NCBI GenBank assembly: GCA_017554605.1
Contig: JAFZIA010000122.1
Location: 1-32,687 of the forward strand
DNA: 32,687 nt
DNA from: Bacteroidaceae bacterium
GTDB taxonomy: Bacteria; Bacteroidota; Bacteroidia; Bacteroidales; Bacteroidaceae
Reading direction: 5' to 3'
Positions 18,564 through 27,400 of the stretch are shown in pieces. The notes under the pieces are model-generated. The model did no database searches, was not told the DNA's origin, and was given only the letters and a program-made list of their open reading frames with translations. The translations under genes and the position numbers were made by a program. Each line of letters opens with the position of its first letter. Position 1 is the stretch's first letter.

Positions 18564-19721
18564 TTAGCTAAGTGTGAATACAAGTGACAACAGTACGTAT
18601 GTCCAGTGAGCAATTATAGCAGCCACAAGTCCGCCTATTGTGTGTGCGAGTATAGCCTTTGATGTGAGGTTTCTGTATCCCAGTGAGTCGAGCATTGCTG
18701 TGTGTGTGCTCAAGTATCCGCTCCAGCACATACCGATAGCCGTAAACACTGCAATTGCGTTGCCGTCAATCCAGCCCGAGGCAATGAAGTTGGGGATAAG
18801 GCTAAGGGCTGCACCCACTGCGCCAAGCGCTGTGATGGGGAATGCGATGAGGTGTGGGTCGGTGAAGCCGAATAGCCACTCGAACACAAGGCCGAGCTTC
18901 TCGCCTATCCAGGGCAAAAATTTGATGCCCTCGTAGGCTGCACCTGTGTATTCGCCCGAAGCCGATGGACCAAAGGTGAGAATCATAACTAATGTAGATA
19001 TGATGAGTACGCCAGGGATAATTGCAAGACCAACATCAACGCCTGTGCGACCACCGTCGAGCAATGAGTCCAGGATACGCTGGAACATAGGAGTGCGGTT
19101 CTCCTCCTCCTTGACAACAATCTCCTCCTTTACCTCGTAGGCGTCCTCGTGGGCATAGTGCGGACGTACCTTGAGGATAAAGCGCTGCATAAGGCGTGTC
19201 GAAATGATGCAACCGCAAAAAGCACCAAAAAGACCCACTAAAGGTGCTACAAAATATCCCTGACCTACCATAAATACAATCACGAGCAATCCCATTCCGA
19301 ATGCTGTTCCAAAATTGGTGAGCGAGATGAATTGGTATTTTTTGAAATACTGGCCAAAGCGCTTGTCCTGTGCCAATGAGATGATGGCGGGGTTGTCCGA
19401 GAGGAATGTAAGCACTGCACCGAGCGATGCAACACCAGGAAGGTTGAAAAGAGGCTTCATCAGCGGACGGAGTAGCTTTTCCAACAGTTTTACAACGCCG
19501 AACTCAACGAACAGACGGCCTATAGCGCCAGTTATCACGCATATTGCCATAAGGTAGAATACTGTGTTCAGCAACAGGTCGTGCGCTGTTTTCATAATTG
19601 TATTGAGCATCTCGGGAGTACCCATCTGCGATGCTATCAACGCAAACATTCCGAATACAATGACAAGGCATATTATTCCGTCGGGAACGAGGTTGATGAG
19701 TTTTTTCAGTTGCTTTTTCAT
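18564..19721 (-). CDS. Nucleoside-recognition (Gate) domain membrane protein
   Basis: This 385-residue inner-membrane protein has about ten hydrophobic segments. Two Gate-type halves are visible: residues about 50-180, with GAIGRLFVEFG (65-75) and FLSDNPAIISLAQD (106-119), and about 225-385. They are separated by a charged cytosolic loop rich in Glu and Lys (190-210). It resembles the family annotated as CD0519/CD1768 membrane proteins and more distantly YjiH and SpmA/SpmB. The transported molecule is unknown; nucleoside recognition is only the domain name. It lies 50 nt downstream of the porin gene on the same strand, ends at a clear hairpin terminator, and so forms an outer-plus-inner membrane pair. 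No frameshift or missing part is apparent. Confidence 0.8.
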   Translation of the reverse strand: MKKQLKKLINLVPDGIICLVIVFGMFALIASQMGTPEMLNTIMKTAHDLLLNTVFYLMAICVITGAIGRLFVEFGVVKLLEKLLRPLMKPLFNLPGVASLGAVLTFLSDNPAIISLAQDKRFGQYFKKYQFISLTNFGTAFGMGLLVIVFMVGQGYFVAPLVGLFGAFCGCIISTRLMQRFILKVRPHYAHEDAYEVKEEIVVKEEENRTPMFQRILDSLLDGGRTGVDVGLAIIPGVLIISTLVMILTFGPSASGEYTGAAYEGIKFLPWIGEKLGLVFEWLFGFTDPHLIAFPITALGAVGAALSLIPNFIASGWIDGNAIAVFTAIGMCWSGYLSTHTAMLDSLGYRNLTSKAILAHTIGGLVAAIIAHWTYVLLSLVFTLS

Positions 19722-19771
19722 AATGGATTATGTTTGTGTGTTTAATGTACCGAAAAAAGAGTGCCGTCCTC

Positions 19772-20773
19772 TTATTTTTTCTTGAGCAGGTTTATTCTCC
19801 AGGTTATACCAGCGTCGAATATCGACTGCTTGTCGAGCAACGCTCCTGTGGCATTGCCGAATGTGTAGCAGGCGTTTGCGTGCAGACGTACGTCCTTGCT
19901 GCCGTTTGACATAGGAAAGAACTCGATACCAGCTCCCACGCGTGTAATCTCGGTGCCAGGAGCAACGCATATATCCGATGTTGCATTTGTGTTGTTCACG
20001 TCGTAGGTGGCTTTGGCTATAATGTTGAGATTTTCGGTTGGCATCCACGAAATTTCTCCAATGGCTGTTATATTCTTGCCGATGAATGTGTGGTCGCCGC
20101 TTGCGCGGTTCATAAGGTCGGCCACAATTGTCACTTCGCCTACATTAAACTTGTTGCCCAATGCAATGTAGCTAATGTATTTGCCAGGGAGATATTCTAT
20201 TAGGTTGGCCGAGTAGATTGTGTTGAATCGGCCGTGTGAGCCGCACCACATAATGTTGTAGGCATACATATCGTCGGCGTTGGCTCTGAACGGGCTTTGT
20301 GTCACTTGTGCGGTGAAACTGTCGCTGCCCTTGTCGTTCTTCCAAGTGAGGCTTGCTCCTAACTGGTAGCAGGGAATGTGATTCCAGTATTCCGATGCGA
20401 AATATACGTCTATGGGTGCCTGGTCGTACTCGTATCCGCCAATTGCAACCACCTGCTTACCTCCCGAAATGCTCCAGTTGCCGGTGGTGTATGTGAGTGT
20501 GAGCCAGTCGGTAGCGTCAAAATAGCTCTGGTCGCTGTGCGCTTTGTTCAGTCTCTGACGGTATGAGTAGGTGAAACCTTCGCCAAGGCTTCCGTCCATA
20601 CGTATTGTGAGATACTTGCCTTTGAAGCCGCTGTTCTCTTCAATCTCCTTGTCGTCGACATATTCGCGTTGGTAATCGGCGCGTGCCTCCACTCTGAGAT
20701 TTGTTAATTCGCTCTGTGCCATAAGGCCTGAGAAGCATAGGGCAAAAAGGCCCGTAAGCAATTTTCTTTTCAT
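19772..20773 (-). CDS. Outer-membrane porin-like beta-barrel protein
   Basis: The 333-residue product has a signal peptide (1-20, MKRKLLTGLF...GLMAQ) and then repeated amphipathic beta strands. Strand pairs such as KYLTIRMDGSLGEGFTYSYR and TGNWSISGGKQVVAIGGYEY are typical of phosphate-selective porin O/P relatives and other 16-18-strand porins. The last strand reads FDAGITWRINL followed by three lysines. Solute selectivity cannot be told from the sequence. It is the first gene of a probable two-gene operon with the Gate-domain membrane protein 50 nt downstream. A TATCTTCG promoter-like box lies on the minus strand at 20869-20862 with no good upstream partner, giving a leader of roughly 85 nt. 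Confidence 0.82.
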   Translation of the reverse strand: MKRKLLTGLFALCFSGLMAQSELTNLRVEARADYQREYVDDKEIEENSGFKGKYLTIRMDGSLGEGFTYSYRQRLNKAHSDQSYFDATDWLTLTYTTGNWSISGGKQVVAIGGYEYDQAPIDVYFASEYWNHIPCYQLGASLTWKNDKGSDSFTAQVTQSPFRANADDMYAYNIMWCGSHGRFNTIYSANLIEYLPGKYISYIALGNKFNVGEVTIVADLMNRASGDHTFIGKNITAIGEISWMPTENLNIIAKATYDVNNTNATSDICVAPGTEITRVGAGIEFFPMSNGSKDVRLHANACYTFGNATGALLDKQSIFDAGITWRINLLKKK

Positions 20774-21105
20774 AGCTGGTTCTATTTTGTGTTTGGTTAT
20801 TTGTCACCCTCGTTAACTGCTGTGCATAGCAGCATTTACAATGTTGCCGTCAAATACTGCGCGAAGATAATAAGAAGTGTTCACAAAGGATTGGATTTAT
20901 CCTTTTTTTTGCATTCTTGGGTGTGCATTTTTAGATTTTCCCTTGCTGAGGGTTAAAATTAAGCGTCTGCACCGGATTTATTCCAGTGCAGACGCTACGG
21001 TCTCTCCATCATCTGCCATAAATCACACACTCATCTTTCGACCGTGAAGAATTTTTTCTCTTGCTCTTCACTCTATTAACGTATGTGCCTGTGCAGATGT
21101 TCGGG
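20774..21105. other. Intergenic region, 332 nt, no gene seen
   Basis: This stretch lies between the porin start and the acyltransferase stop. It holds the porin leader with its promoter-like box (20862-20869) and the acyltransferase terminator (20962-20996). I see no convincing reading frame or RNA gene in the remainder. Confidence 0.6.
20962..20996 (-). terminator. Terminator downstream of the acyltransferase gene
   Basis: AGCGTCTGCAC (20962-20972) and GTGCAGACGCT (20986-20996) form a perfect 11-bp stem with a 13-nt loop. On the minus strand it is followed by TAATTTTAA, a U-rich tail. It lies 110 nt past the stop codon, so the transcript would have a long 3' leader. Confidence 0.75.
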
Positions 21106-22257
21106 TTATTCTTTTGTCTTAAGGTAATTTATCAGCGGGTTGGCATACATCTCAAGGATTTTTGTGCGCAGGAATGCTTCGTCTTTGTCTGCGAGGTCTA
21201 CCTTTGCAATCTGTGCTGCCATATAAGCTTCGAGCTGCTCCTTGTCGGTAGCTGTATACTTGTCGGCAAACTGTGTGTCGCCTGTCAACTGCTCGTAGAA
21301 GTAGTAGTTCACGGGCCAGAAACGGTAGTTGCTGTGCAGAATATTGTCAATGATGCGTGCTACGGCTGCGGTCTTTTCGTTCTTGTTCATTGCGCGGTCG
21401 AGAGCGTCTATCTTGTCGTTTATTACGTCGGCAATGTGATAGTGGATAGCACCTTTGTATCCGAAGAGTCCTGTCTGCATATTTACAAGGTCGTCCATTG
21501 GCGATTTCTTATGCTCGGGGTTATCGCGCTTCTGCTGGAACTCCTTTGCCTTGAGGTAGTCGCAGGGGTCGAACTCGTACGATATTGTGGTTGGTGCAAT
21601 GTTGAGCTCCTTGAGTGCATCGAGAATGTCGCCGCTGCTGTACATCGAGAGCATCTTGATGAGACCCTCCTGTGTGGTGTCGTTTGAGTCCTTGGCTCTT
21701 CCCTCGCGCTGCGCAATCCATACGGGCTGCTTGCGCTCGGTTATCGCGTGGTGTATGTACGACGACAGACGCTTCGACGATGCGAGCATCTCGCGTATCG
21801 ATGCCGAGCGCTGAACTATGAAACTGCGGTTCAGTCGAACGAGTTTCTTAATCCAGGGGCGTATGAGAAGGTTGTCGCCGATGGCAATCTCTACGGTATT
21901 GCCAATGTTCTCTATCATAAGAATGCACAGGAATGCCGAGTCGAGTATGATGTCGCGGTGGTTCGAGATGCACAGTGCGTTGCTTATGTTGTCCTTGTTG
22001 TCGCAGGTAAGGCTTATTCCCTTGCTGAATTTTGCAAGCAATCCCTTTACGAACGGGTAGACAATGGCCTTTTGGAACTCGATGTTGGTCGATGCGCCAC
22101 GCATCATTGCTGCAATGTTCTCAAAGGGTATATCCTTGAAGGCGTATCCCATTACAGCCTTGAACTCGGGGTCGGCAATAAGCTCCTCATATACAGCGGG
22201 AAGCTCGTGGGGCATATAAGGACGTATTTCGTCAAATTCTGCGGGAATTGTATTCAT
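21106..22257 (-). CDS. Glycerophospholipid acyltransferase (LPLAT superfamily)
   Basis: Proteins of this superfamily transfer an acyl chain to lysophosphatidate or related lipids at the inner membrane. The 383-residue protein has the acceptor block ISNHRDIILDSAFL (97-110). The His is H100, with D102 and D106 as candidate partners. The usual spacing is HX4D, whereas here the distal Asp is at HX5D. The second block is REGRAKDSNDTTQEGL (184-199), matching the EGxR substrate-phosphate motif, and SYEFDPCD (226-233) follows. There is no membrane helix of note, so it is probably a peripheral protein. The last 150 residues are charged and specific to this subgroup. It is transcribed alone, diverging from the ABC-F gene. 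The exact acceptor lipid is not known; it could also acylate an ornithine or other amino lipid. Confidence 0.85.
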   Translation of the reverse strand: MNTIPAEFDEIRPYMPHELPAVYEELIADPEFKAVMGYAFKDIPFENIAAMMRGASTNIEFQKAIVYPFVKGLLAKFSKGISLTCDNKDNISNALCISNHRDIILDSAFLCILMIENIGNTVEIAIGDNLLIRPWIKKLVRLNRSFIVQRSASIREMLASSKRLSSYIHHAITERKQPVWIAQREGRAKDSNDTTQEGLIKMLSMYSSGDILDALKELNIAPTTISYEFDPCDYLKAKEFQQKRDNPEHKKSPMDDLVNMQTGLFGYKGAIHYHIADVINDKIDALDRAMNKNEKTAAVARIIDNILHSNYRFWPVNYYFYEQLTGDTQFADKYTATDKEQLEAYMAAQIAKVDLADKDEAFLRTKILEMYANPLINYLKTKE

Positions 22258-22518
22258 AACGTATATGTGTTTTTAGTTTATTGTGCGAATTAACATAAAA
22301 TTATTGAAAAAAGCAAAAGAGAAGGAATTTTGTTCCTCGGCAGTGCTGTTTTTTCTCTAAACCGTGCGGCAATGATGGTTGTTTGTGGAGCTTTTTGTAT
22401 ATTCGCAAAGTTTTTGCCTTTGCGGGGATATTTTTCTGCTGCTACAGGTGCAGTAGGGTGTATGATGACAGCAATAAGGCAAAAATATATTCCCATAAAG
22501 AAATAAACAGCTTTTCTT
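22258..22518. other. Divergent intergenic region with possible leader
   Basis: The 261 nt between the acyltransferase and ABC-F starts must hold both promoters. No clean TTTG-N20-TAnnTTTG match was found; TATATTCG at 22398-22405 is a candidate box for the plus strand. A possible short ORF (22372-22506) is listed separately. Confidence 0.4.
22372..22506 (+). CDS. Possible small membrane-protein or leader ORF
   Basis: A 44-codon frame begins ATGATG and ends TAA 12 nt before the ABC-F start codon. The peptide is hydrophobic in its first half (MMVVCGAFCIFAKFLPL) and basic at the end (RQKYIPIKK), as in small membrane proteins. An in-frame TTG at 22330 would extend it to 58 residues. I do not recognise it. 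The TATATTCG promoter candidate lies inside it, which argues against it being translated from that promoter. It may be chance, or a leader peptide for the ABC-F gene. Confidence 0.2.
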   Translation: MMVVCGAFCIFAKFLPLRGYFSAATGAVGCMMTAIRQKYIPIKK

Positions 22519-24390
22519 ATGATTGATTTACAGATAGAGGGGTTGACGAAGAGTTTCGGCGACCTTGTACTGTTCGAGGATATTTCGTTTGTGGTCGAGG
22601 AGCGCAGACGCATAGGACTCATAGCACGTAACGGAAAAGGAAAAAGTACTCTGCTCAAGATTATAGCGGGCGGGGAATCGGCGGACAGTGGCAAGATAAC
22701 AGTTCGTCCGGGGCTGCGTATAGGTTATCTTGAGCAGGAACCCGAGTTCGATGCGGGGCTGACGGTCATTGAGGCGTGTCTCTCGCGTAACAGCGAAAAG
22801 TCGCAGCTCATTGCCCGCTACGAGAGTGCTATTGCTGCGGGTGACGAGAAGAACCTCCAGCATCTGATGGAGGAGATGGACCGCCTCGATGCCTGGGACT
22901 ACGAGCAGCGTGCCAAGCAGGTGCTCTCTATGCTCAAGATAAATAATTTCTCGCAGCCGGTAACACAGCTATCCGGCGGACAGAAGAAACGCGTGGCGCT
23001 TGCTGCAATCCTCATAGAGCAACCCGACCTTATGATACTCGATGAGCCAACCAATCACCTTGATATGCAGATGGTTGAGTGGCTCGAGGATTTTCTTGCC
23101 CGTTTCACTGGTAGTCTTCTTATGGTGACGCACGACCGTTATTTCCTCGACCGTGTGTGCAACGAGATTATAGAGATTGACGACCAGCGCGTATATCGTT
23201 ATAAGGGCAACTACAGCTATTTTCTGCAACGTCGCGAGGAGCGCCTCGAGAACCTCGCTGCCGAGACTGCGCGTGCGCGCAACCTGCTGCGTACCGAACT
23301 CGACTGGATGCGTCGTCAGCCACAGGCACGTGCCCACAAGGCAAAATACCGCATAGAGGCTTTCTATAAATTGCAGGAGAAGGCTGCGGCAATGCGTGAC
23401 GATGGCTCGGTGTCGCTCGAGATAAAATCGCAATATATCGGCAGCAAGATATTTGTGATGAAAGCGCTCGACAAGGCTTTCGACAAAAAGGTCATTACAA
23501 AGGATTTTTACTATACTTTTGCCCGTTACGAGAAGCTGGGCATTGTGGGAAACAACGGAACAGGAAAGTCGACATTCATCAAGATGCTCTTGGGCAATGT
23601 CGCCCCCGATAGCGGAACAATAGAGGTTGGTGAGACTGTAAAATGGGGCTACTACAGCCAGGAGGGATTGCAGTTCGATGAACAAATGAAGGTGATTGAC
23701 GTGGTTAAGAATATTGCCGAGGTTATTCCAGTTGGTAACAAGATGCTCACAGCCTCGCAGTTCCTACAGCACTTCTTGTTCCCGCCCGAGAAGCAGTATA
23801 GCTACGTCTACAAATTGAGCGGCGGAGAGCGCCGCAGGCTCTACCTGTGTACGGTGCTGATGGCGAACCCCAATTTTCTTGTGCTCGACGAGCCTACTAA
23901 TGACCTTGACATTGATACACTGCAAATACTCGAGGAGTATCTGTGTGACTTCAAGGGGTGTGTGATTGTAGTCAGTCACGACCGCTATTTTATGGATAGG
24001 GTAGTGGACCATATTTTTGTATTCAAGGGTGATGGTGACATAAAGGATTTCCCAGGTAATTATACCGATTACCGTGACTGGTGCGACGAGGAGCGTGCAG
24101 CTGTGGCAAAGGCTGCTGCCGAGAAGGCGGCAAAGAATGCAGCCGCCAAACAGAACCGCCGTAGTGATGAGGGCAAGCGCAAGCTTACTTTTAAGGAGCA
24201 GCGCGAATATGAGTCGTTAGAGACGGAGATAGCTCGGTTGGAGGAGGAAAAGTCGCTCCTCGAGGAGCAGATGTGCAGTGGCACTCTCGACAGTGATGCT
24301 CTTTTGCAAAAGTCGCAGCGTGTGGCACAGCTCATAGATCTTATAGACGAAAAGAGTATGAGGTGGTTGGAACTCAGTGAATTTGCTTGA
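22519..24390 (+). CDS. uup: ABC-F family ATPase, Uup-like
   Basis: ABC-F proteins are soluble tandem ATPases that bind the ribosome or, for Uup, affect DNA and ribosome transactions; they have no membrane domain. The 623-residue protein has two ATPase cores. The first has a Walker A at 36-44 (ARNGKGKST, with Ala replacing the first Gly), signature LSGGQ (151-155) and LMILDEPTNHLD (171-182). The second has GNNGTGKST (344-352), LSGGE (433-437) and FLVLDEPTNDLD (453-464). The basic linker between them (about 250-290) contains LDWMRRQPQARAHKAKY. A C-terminal coiled coil (about 525-620) with KLTFKEQREYESLETEIARL is the hallmark of the Uup branch. It is transcribed alone and ends at a strong palindromic terminator. 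I see no sign that it is an antibiotic-resistance ABC-F. Confidence 0.92.
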   Translation: MIDLQIEGLTKSFGDLVLFEDISFVVEERRRIGLIARNGKGKSTLLKIIAGGESADSGKITVRPGLRIGYLEQEPEFDAGLTVIEACLSRNSEKSQLIARYESAIAAGDEKNLQHLMEEMDRLDAWDYEQRAKQVLSMLKINNFSQPVTQLSGGQKKRVALAAILIEQPDLMILDEPTNHLDMQMVEWLEDFLARFTGSLLMVTHDRYFLDRVCNEIIEIDDQRVYRYKGNYSYFLQRREERLENLAAETARARNLLRTELDWMRRQPQARAHKAKYRIEAFYKLQEKAAAMRDDGSVSLEIKSQYIGSKIFVMKALDKAFDKKVITKDFYYTFARYEKLGIVGNNGTGKSTFIKMLLGNVAPDSGTIEVGETVKWGYYSQEGLQFDEQMKVIDVVKNIAEVIPVGNKMLTASQFLQHFLFPPEKQYSYVYKLSGGERRRLYLCTVLMANPNFLVLDEPTNDLDIDTLQILEEYLCDFKGCVIVVSHDRYFMDRVVDHIFVFKGDGDIKDFPGNYTDYRDWCDEERAAVAKAAAEKAAKNAAAKQNRRSDEGKRKLTFKEQREYESLETEIARLEEEKSLLEEQMCSGTLDSDALLQKSQRVAQLIDLIDEKSMRWLELSEFA

Positions 24391-24401
24391 TTGTAGATGA
24401 T

Positions 24402-24455
24402 GTATATAAAAGAGCTACGAGGCTGCCACGGCAGCCTCGTAGCTCTTTTATATAC
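24402..24455. terminator. Bidirectional terminator, 26-bp perfect palindrome
   Basis: Arms 24402-24427 and 24430-24455 are perfectly complementary, leaving a functional CACG loop at the tip. A GC-rich core is flanked by AAAAGAG/CTCTTTT, so both strands get a U-run within the stem base. It separates the convergent ABC-F gene (ends 24390) and the MG2-Sel1 gene (ends 24463). Confidence 0.88.
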
Positions 24456-24462
24456 GGGTAAA

Positions 24463-27400
24463 TTACTTCACTTCTCTGCGAAGGTCATCGGCCAGTTGTT
24501 TGTCGCGTTTCACTCCACGTCCCTGCTCGTAGCAGTCGGCAAGATACAGCGTTCCTTCCTTTGAACCCGATTGGTGGAGCTCCTTAGCCTGTTTGTAGGC
24601 TTCGGTGTACTGCTGTATCTTGTGGTAATAGTGCATAAGGTAAAGCATTGCGCCAGTATGTTTTTGCTCGGCTGCTTTCTTTATGCAGTCCAGCGCAGAG
24701 CCCAATGTGTCGTCGCTCGTGTTACTCTCTTCCATAAAGATAGCGTAAAGGTACAGTCCCTCGGCATTTCCCTGCATTGCCGATGCTTTGAGCAGTGTGG
24801 CGCATTTTTCGTTGTCCTTTGCTACGATGTGGCCCGTGCGGTAGCAATTGCCAAGCTCGTACTGAGCCTCGGGATAGTCTGCGTTAACAGCCTTTTGCAG
24901 CCACGCTATATATTGGCTCTCATCTTTTGCCAGAGCTGTGCCGTCGCGATAGATGAGTGCAATCTCGTACATTGCTGGCGCATAGTCCATCTGTGCCGCA
25001 GTCTCAAGGAATTCCATTGCCTTGTCATTGCGTTGCGACAGTCCCTGGCCGTTAAGGTAGCATATACCAACCTTATATATTGCGGGTGCATAGTTGTATT
25101 GCACAAGCTCGGCATACAGCTTTACGGCTGCTGTGTATTTCTTCTGGTTGTAGTAGATGTCGGCTGTCTCCTGCTGCTGGGCAAGCGCTGCGAGTGTCTC
25201 GGGGTCGGTGGGCGTTTCGTAGGCTGCGGCCTCGCGGTTGCTATCGCCAGTGTTTGCAGCCGCACTCTCGCCCGAGCGTGTTTGCATTGTGGGGTCGTTA
25301 CTGTAGTAGGTGTTGTCCTTCACGCCGTTTATGCTTACGTTAATGGCGTCGCACACGCTACTGTTGTAGAACTCCAGTGTCAGCTTGCCGTCGCTGCTTG
25401 TCGCCGAGGGTATCCACAGCAGTGTGCGGCGGTAGTCCTTGGCCGATGCGTCGGGCTTTGCGCCGCTGTAGTCGGGCGAGTAGAATTGCTTGCTTTCGGT
25501 GTATCCCTGTATCGAGGTGTAGCGTTTGCTGCCTGTGCTCAGAAAGTCGGGTGTGATGAGTGTGTTTTCCTGGTCTGTCTCGGTGTAGGGTATCATACAG
25601 GCAACGTAGTTGGGGTGCAGTGGCGATGATGTTCCGCTGCCGTTATTTATCTGTCCCGCTTTCAGCTCCTCCATAAATATTGAGGGTAGGGGAGCGTTGT
25701 CTACGTCCTCTTTTGCTATAAGATAGCTTTGCGACATAAATCCTAAATAAAAACGAATGTCGGGTTCCTTGTTGTCGAGCGCTGTTGCCAAGCGTCCCCA
25801 ATGGTCGGCACGGTTCTCGAATTGTGTGCGGGTCTTCTCGTCGCTGCGTATCACGAACTCCTTGAAGTTGACCATCTTTGCGGGGTCTTTGCCTTTGTAA
25901 TAGTCTGTGTCGGGGCGGGGGATAGAGTCGCTGTCGTATTCTCCAAGAACTGCCATCAGTTGCACCCAATAGGCCCAGTTGTAATTGTGGCGGTACATTG
26001 CGCTCAGTACAACATCTTCGGCGGTTATTATGCGCTCGTAGGCATAGTCGTTGCTTCCTATGAGCTTGCTGCTGTTCGTGCCGGCAAAGCGCATTCGGCC
26101 AATGTATTTTCCGTGGTCCGATTTGTTGCCCGGCATATTGAATATGCCTACGGGGGTGTACAGGTCGAGGATATTGGCGGTTGTCTTTTCTTCGGCTTTT
26201 TCGCCTTCGTCAAGGTCGTCGCTGTTCTCCGATTGCCAACTGTCAATGTCGGCGTCCATCATACTCTCGGAGAGGTAATCCTCTGCTGCAAAGTCGGAGA
26301 GTGCGTCCTCTCCACTCGAATTCAATAAAAAGGTTATATCTTGTGCATATTCCCATTCGTCGAGGTAGTCGAAGCGCATTTCGCTGTGGGGAGGACGGCT
26401 GTTGCGCTCTTTCTTGCGCGATGCAACCACCTCTACCGACGAGAGCATATACTCGAATGGGTTCAGGTGTATCATCTCGTCGCCTGCCTTGCTGTCGTCG
26501 GGTGTGCCGGTGTTGCGCTCCCAATAGTCGTAGAGGCGGAATTTGGGAGAGTAGTAGCGGTCGAGCGAGTATCCGTACCACACGTTGTCGGTGTGTCTGT
26601 AGTTGTCGGTGTGTTCGAGTACTCCGGTGCGCTTGCCGTAGAAATCGTCCATCTCGAGCACGAAGCGTCCGAGTGAGTCGGTGCGGAATGTGCTTTGCTC
26701 CGCCTCGCGGTTGTTGTAGGAGATGCTGAAATTCGTAAGATTGTATTTGGACGGCTTGAGCAGATATGTGCCACGTTGACCGAATTTGTCGTTTTTGCGT
26801 TTCTCGTATAGTGTTCCTTTAAGGGTTATTCCTTTTTCTATTGGTTGTAGCTGCGCGAGGTCGAGACCAGTGAGTAACTGCCAGTCGTATGAGGTCCAGC
26901 CGTGTGTGAGCATCAGCAGGTCGAGCTGTGAGTGACGGCTTGTGTTTGCGGGGTCGAAGTATTGCGAGGCGTTGGGAATGTATCCTTTGAGTTCTGAACC
27001 TAAAAGCATATAGGTGTACATATTGTAGTCCCACGATGTGCTGTTGTTGCCTGCTGCATCTGTAACCGACACGCTGAATTGTGCAGTGGGGTCGATGGGA
27101 GCTCCGTCTTCGCGCTCTACGCTCAGTGTTATCTTCTCGTGTGCCGAGGGGGTAAGGTTAGTGGGGTTGTAGTTGTTGGCTTTTACCGTCAGGCGCACTG
27201 TTTGGCGGTCGTTCTTCTGCAATATGTCGTGTTGTACAAAGAACTGTCTCTCGGCAAGGGGAATGTCCGATAGGAACACCACGGCACGGCTCACACCTTC
27301 CAATAGCTCGTTAGCCGATAGAGTGAATATCTTTTCTTTTTCGGCAGAAGAGAATTTCTTGTAGAATCCCATTGCTCCGCGATGCAATATTGCAAAGCCA

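Noticed and set aside
22290-22694. A 134-codon minus-strand frame across the ABC-F start region
   Set aside because: Half of it is antisense to the conserved first Walker A region of the ABC-F gene and no ribosome site or family motif is visible.
24571-25629. A 352-codon plus-strand frame opposite the Sel1 repeats
   Set aside because: It lies wholly antisense to the MG2-Sel1 gene and its peptide (Val/Leu/Cys-rich, no motif) is typical of an antisense shadow.
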